DNA of 46,000 bases. Source: Planctomycetota bacterium (GTDB lineage: Bacteria > Planctomycetota > Phycisphaerae > WQYP01). The stretch lies in NCBI GenBank assembly GCA_021790385.1, contig JAJYDW010000030.1, positions 1-46,000 of the forward strand. Reading direction: 5' to 3'. This document shows, piece by piece, positions 42,500 through 46,000 of the stretch; position 1 is the stretch's first letter, and each line of letters begins with the position of its first letter. The notes beneath the pieces were generated by a model. That model made no database searches. It saw nothing but the letters and a program-made list of their open reading frames with translations, and was not told the origin of the DNA. The translations under genes were made by a program, and so were the position numbers.

Positions 42500-43141
42500 A
42501 TGAAAAAAAAATACCTCCTCGACGCCAACGACGCCTTCAAGAAGATGGTTTTCGGTTGGTTGAACATGGGCCTGCGCAATCTCCATGTAATACCAATGAT
42601 TACATACGAAGTTACAGACGAACGAGTCTGGGCGCCCGCCGATTGGCGCTTATACGCGCAACTCTTCGGGATCCAACCCTGCTGTGTTCTGGCGAAGGAA
42701 TCGCAGTTTACGAATGGCGGCAGACACGACTATTTTGCCATGCTACTCCAGGAAAATCCCCGCATATTGCCTGCGACTGCCGACATCTTCGTTGACCCTG
42801 ACACGGGACTTGGGGACGGGAGGGAAACACACATAAACGCCGCCGAGGTTGCTGCACTGCTCCGGGATCGCGACCGAGTGGTCATCATTTACCAGCATGC
42901 CAACCGCAATCAAAAACAGATCGCCAACGACCTGCAAAGACGCCGCGGCAACATCAATGCAGCATTGGGCGGCCAAGCACATACCTTTACCTTCGGCATT
43001 CGCACGACATCAATATGCCTGTACTTCTTTTCGTTGAACGAAAGCCGATTGAAAAAGTTAAAAGAAATCTGTCAACAGCAGTTCGGCTCAATGAAATCGA
43101 CCAGGGTCTTCGATGGCGTAAAATTGCTTGACAAGCGATGA
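42500..43141 (+). CDS. Unrecognised 213-residue protein in the defence island
   Basis: I do not recognise its function. It begins MKKKYLLDANDAFKKMVFGW and carries IFVDPDTGLG (96-105) and VVIIYQHANR (127-136). The pairing of a DPDTG loop with a later hydrophobic-YQH-x-x-R strand recalls a widespread uncharacterised family often near phage or defence genes. The fold might be Rossmann-like, with the DPDTG loop as a catalytic site, but no cofactor motif is certain. AAAGGA lies eight bases before the ATG. An upstream extension to 42326 is unlikely. It has its own TTGACA promoter. Confidence 0.72.
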   Translation: MKKKYLLDANDAFKKMVFGWLNMGLRNLHVIPMITYEVTDERVWAPADWRLYAQLFGIQPCCVLAKESQFTNGGRHDYFAMLLQENPRILPATADIFVDPDTGLGDGRETHINAAEVAALLRDRDRVVIIYQHANRNQKQIANDLQRRRGNINAALGGQAHTFTFGIRTTSICLYFFSLNESRLKKLKEICQQQFGSMKSTRVFDGVKLLDKR

Positions 43142-43620
43142 TAGGCGTGTCCGGCCATGGAAGGCTGGCCGAAAATAGGTCGCATGGAACAAGAAGGCCA
43201 AGGAGTGGCCGTGATTCAAGGCATATCTTTGGCTTAGGCCTTTCCTTCAGTTGCGGTTCCGCGTGGTCGGCGTGGCCGTCGCCATCCGCTGCCAGCGGTT
43301 TAAGCATGTTGGCGGTGGGCGCCCTATGCGGCGGGCGCAGCATATATGCCATTCTGCCATGGGGAATAGATCATGGGCAGGAAATGGCGAAGCGGTTAGG
43401 TCTGGCCCAACACGGGATTCCCACAGACGGGATGATGAGTCCCGATGGCTATCGGGATTGCGGCGGATGGATATACCGGCCTATGAAGCAGCGTTGTCAC
43501 GTTGGATTCATTCGTGCCGGGCGTTGCTGGACTCCTGCGGCGAACAGGAGGCGGTCGGCGGCGACGGGGATTCAACGCAGAGGCAGCGACGCAGGAGACA
43601 GGGCGCGGGGAAAAAAGCGG
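43142..43620 (+). pseudogene. Degraded transposase of the ISAs1/DDE type
   Basis: In one frame (43138-43668) is LSMLAVGALCGGRSIYAI, then WGIDHGQEMAKRLGLAQHGI; in the next frame comes LRRMDIPAYEAALSRWI. Together they follow the order of the N-terminal region of ISAs1-type transposases (helical region, LG-x4-P, then a FeaaL-x-x-W helix), with a frameshift near 43430. The catalytic DDE part is absent; the sequence then runs into intergenic repeats. This is a non-functional remnant. The identification is from pattern only. Confidence 0.5.
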
Positions 43621-43830
43621 TCAGCGGGTAGAGATCAGCTCTCAACGATCAGCGATTGGTGGGGGTAAGATTGTCAAGATTATCAAAGTTATCAAGATTA
43701 TTGTACATATTTAACAGGAGACGGGAGGCAGGGCGCGGCTACGTTGCGAGACGGGAGTCAGGAGAAAGGGCGCGGGCTGAGGCCTGCGAGACGGGAGACG
43801 GGAGTTTTTTTACCACAGGAGACGCGGAGG
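43600..43830. repeat. Composite repeat block
   Basis: Left to right: CGCGGGG then AAAAAAGCGGTCAG, a 7-base periodic tract (43618-43659), a 9-base tandem of four TTATCAAGA-like units (43669-43705), GTACATATTTAA, CAGGAGACGGGAGGC, then hairpins CGCGGC/GTTGCG (43734-43748) and CGCGGGC-TGAG-GCCTGCG (43771-43788), and ACGGGAGACGGGAG. ACCACAGGAGACGCGGAGG and ACCACAAGAGACGCGAAGG follow as a direct repeat (43812-43862). The order of modules matches 3920-4070 and 37050-37600. Confidence 0.7.
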
Positions 43831-43957
43831 AGATTTAATTGAACCACAAGAGACGCGAAGGGTGCGGGCGGCGGTCAGGAGTGCAGAAGGAAGTTCTGCT
43901 GGTGCAACGTCAAGCTTGTACCGAGTTGGCGCGAAAGTTGCAGTGAAGCCATCGGGT

Positions 43958-44551
43958 TCAGACCCCAGTCAGCTTGGTCACAATACCGGCTACACTTGTC
44001 GATGGGTTGTTCGTCAAAACTGCTAAACAATTGGAAAATGTATTTATCGATTTTGTATTTATGGCGCGTTCTAAATTGGTGAAATGCTCTCCGCCGAGGA
44101 TGCGCTCTAAAACCCAATCTATATCTCTGGGTCGAAGGTTGCCGCCCAACGCTAATTCTAATTCCCGTCGTGATTTATCAGGTGTGGTACGCCCAACTTG
44201 TGCGCCTGGCAGGTGGGCCAAGGCCCAGACGTTAAAGCAAGGATTGGACAGCCCGAAATGGAAGTGACGGGTGCTACATTTATTGATAGCGCTCTCAACG
44301 GCTGCGTGTTCGCCATCGGATTCAGCATCAAATATGCACCATGTTTCCCGATTTTTTGAGTACCTGGTGGCTATTTCGAGCACCTTGGGATGACGCCCGC
44401 CATTCGCGCAACGGATATCCAGAGCATAACGCGCTCTGGCGATTTTATGCCGCCGCAGGGCATTGAAGTAACTGGTTTCCAACTCTCCTTCACACACAAT
44501 TAAAAGGGGCGTACGTTCCACTTGCGGGCGTGACCTTCGGCGCAAGCTCAT
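43958..44551 (-). CDS. RloB-family protein, AbiL-like system subunit
   Basis: A 197-residue protein matching the RloB family: LLIVCEGELETSYFNAL with Glu21, and WCIFDAESDGEH with Asp75 and Asp79, which look like TOPRIM-type acidic residues; SNPCFNVWALAH is another family block. Its start overlaps the ATPase stop by four bases (ATGA), so the two are coupled. RloB is known as the second gene of the Lactococcus AbiL phage-abortive system. The role here, phage defence by nucleic-acid cleavage, is inference. Confidence 0.88.
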   Translation of the reverse strand: MSLRRRSRPQVERTPLLIVCEGELETSYFNALRRHKIARARYALDIRCANGGRHPKVLEIATRYSKNRETWCIFDAESDGEHAAVESAINKCSTRHFHFGLSNPCFNVWALAHLPGAQVGRTTPDKSRRELELALGGNLRPRDIDWVLERILGGEHFTNLERAINTKSINTFSNCLAVLTNNPSTSVAGIVTKLTGV

Positions 44552-45921
44552 GGTTTGGCCCCATTGTCGATGTGGTTGGTTGATTGCAGGGGCATTCCAG
44601 AAAGTTGCGGGCCGAAATCGCCCACTCCACGATAGCGACCGGCCAGGTAATTTTTCTCGAACGCTTCGGAACTGCGGGTATATTTATCGCCGCGGAATTC
44701 GGCGAGGCTAAAAATTTCGGTGTTGCCGTTGGGCGTTTTTTCCGTGATCCATATTTGATCCTTCCGCAGCAAAGAGGGAGTCATCAGTTGGCTTAGGTGT
44801 GTGGTGAAAATCAGTTGTGCGCCGCTGTTATTATTTTCGGGATTATGGAACAATTCGACAAACCTGGTTGCCAGCAGCGGATGGATGTTAGCACCAAGCT
44901 CGTCGACAATTACCACAAGGCCTGCCTTAAAAGCCCGGATTGCCAGCCAGAAAAGCTGGGCAAAGAGCTGGGTGCCCTGGGACTCGTCGAGCCAATCAAA
45001 ATCGACACTGTGTCCATCGGTACGATGATGCTGAGCGAGCACGCGGATATTGTCCTGAACTATTTGTCGGGCCTGCTGCAGGGCCATCTCGCCGGCCCGA
45101 TCGCCATGTTGCGGCGTTAGCATGCGTTTGAAGTTTTCCACGATGCCGGCTTCCGGTTCAGGTGGGTCTACCGCGCGTAGTCCGGTGATACCGATATCCG
45201 CATCGCGCAGGATCGCCACAAGCTGGTCGCGAAAACCGGCCTCATCGCGGATGGTTCGTGCGAGATGAGGTAGTATACCCGGGCCAAGGGGCGAATAACC
45301 CGTTATAGTTAAACCTGTTGAAATCCGCGTCCAGATATCCTGCAATAGCGGAACATTGAGGTTGGCTCCTGAAGAGAGCACCAAAGCGTTGTCGCGGGTC
45401 AGCTTTGGCACGTTGTCTTTGGCAGCTTTGTCGAATTCAGCGTCGGCAAAATTTACCACTGCCGCGGCACCCGGGGCTTGCTCCGTACGCTCAAAGAGCA
45501 CGCGCTGCCGATTGGTCTTAAGCTCCTCGGTCAGAGATTCCGAGACAATTTTGTGGGGTAATGCGGCAAAGCCATAGCGGAATACGCGTTTGTCCATGGA
45601 GAAAACTACCTCAAACCTGGTAGGTTTATCTGTCCAGGCGGGGTCAAGCCGATGAGGCTCAATTCCAGGGATGAGCCTGATAGGATTCTGGCTTGAAACG
45701 GAATAGGTGACTGTACTCCAGAAGGCGTGGGCCGCATGTACAAGGTTACTTTTACCAGAGGCATTGTGTCCGAAGATTGCCGCCGTGCGTACAACAGGTG
45801 GGAACCCCGGCAAGGTGGCCACTACATTATCGGGCAGGTGGCGCGAGGCACCTTTAACCAGGCTCAAGGTTTGAGCTTGGCCAATTGAGCGGAAGTTTTC
45901 AATGGTGAATTCGTAAAGCAC
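44548..45921 (-). CDS. AAA ATPase of an AbiL-like defence pair
   Basis: A 457-residue ATPase of the SMC/RecF-like AAA_21 group: FRSIGQAQ at the N-terminus, Walker A FGHNASGKSN (50-59), a central insert, Walker B LVVIVDELGANIHPLL and the switch FTTHLSQL. Such ATPases (AbiLi, RloA) are paired with RloB. It is the first gene of the pair and lies at the right edge of the window. It likely senses phage and controls the RloB subunit, by analogy only. Confidence 0.88.
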   Translation of the reverse strand: MLYEFTIENFRSIGQAQTLSLVKGASRHLPDNVVATLPGFPPVVRTAAIFGHNASGKSNLVHAAHAFWSTVTYSVSSQNPIRLIPGIEPHRLDPAWTDKPTRFEVVFSMDKRVFRYGFAALPHKIVSESLTEELKTNRQRVLFERTEQAPGAAAVVNFADAEFDKAAKDNVPKLTRDNALVLSSGANLNVPLLQDIWTRISTGLTITGYSPLGPGILPHLARTIRDEAGFRDQLVAILRDADIGITGLRAVDPPEPEAGIVENFKRMLTPQHGDRAGEMALQQARQIVQDNIRVLAQHHRTDGHSVDFDWLDESQGTQLFAQLFWLAIRAFKAGLVVIVDELGANIHPLLATRFVELFHNPENNNSGAQLIFTTHLSQLMTPSLLRKDQIWITEKTPNGNTEIFSLAEFRGDKYTRSSEAFEKNYLAGRYRGVGDFGPQLSGMPLQSTNHIDNGAKP

Positions 45922-45975
45922 TGTTCTTTTGCCTTAGATAAATCTGGTGTTGGCCAACGATTCCGTGAGGTTTGC

Positions 45976-45993
45976 GACACGATCCGACGTGTC
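45976..45993. promoter_or_regulatory. Inverted repeat upstream of the AbiL-like operon
   Basis: GACACG (45976-45981) and CGTGTC (45988-45993) around ATCCGA, about 55 bases upstream of the ATPase start. It may be an operator for a repressor, or a feature of the next gene outside the window. Confidence 0.35.
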
Positions 45994-46000
45994 ACAATGC

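Overview
The window looks like a chromosome segment of a planctomycete-like bacterium, probably near Phycisphaerae. This is an inference from its moderately high GC, the Mla-type locus with a STAS gene, the scattering of housekeeping genes in small operons, the long PurQ form, and intergenic DNA full of short dispersed repeats. No rRNA, complete tRNA or CRISPR array was seen.

Positions 1-20934 are mostly core functions. After an intrinsic terminator (117-163) comes a five-gene lipid-transport operon: HEAT-type lipoprotein, STAS protein, MlaE, MlaF, MlaD. Then follow a predicted lipoprotein beta-carbonic anhydrase, an isolated nuoH and a glycyl-tRNA synthetase. A gene-free stretch (8549-9181) has two candidate small RNAs ending in intrinsic terminators. 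A compact five-gene sugar or polyol catabolic operon occupies 9182-13462: an HPS/UlaD-type aldolase or decarboxylase, a zinc alcohol dehydrogenase, a TIM-barrel isomerase, an SDR and a second TIM-barrel isomerase. On the minus strand are purE-purK and eno followed by an FtsB/DivIC-like gene. On the plus strand is dnaX-ybaB-recR, whose dnaX carries an A10 slippage site followed by a stop in the -1 frame.

Positions 20935-37045 hold a SapC-family gene, a WaaE-like glycosyltransferase, a small membrane protein, a second gene-free stretch with two related candidate small RNAs (23029-23876), a UPF0173 hydrolase, recJ, purQ and a polyprenyl-phosphate-mannose-synthase-like enzyme. A six-gene minus-strand run follows (cupin, asd, truA, glycosyltransferase 4, a large unknown secreted protein, M29 aminopeptidase), then folP.

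From 37046 onward the window looks accessory. It has repeat-rich DNA, a PIN-like protein, an APH-like kinase, a DNA methylase with an AvaI/BsoBI-like restriction enzyme, an IS3-type remnant, an unrecognised 213-residue protein, a degraded second transposase and an AbiL-like pair (AAA ATPase plus RloB). This reads as a defence island with mobile-element debris.

The most unusual signal is a set of four intergenic elements at 8698, 8926, 23356 and 23744. Each has an upstream hairpin (weak in the second), a GATCTT-plus-pyrimidine tract with CCTCC-like runs, and a strong intrinsic terminator. They form two tandem pairs and look like an undescribed small-RNA family. The second outstanding feature is a set of intergenic repeats, including a small hairpin whose stem shows compensatory changes between copies.
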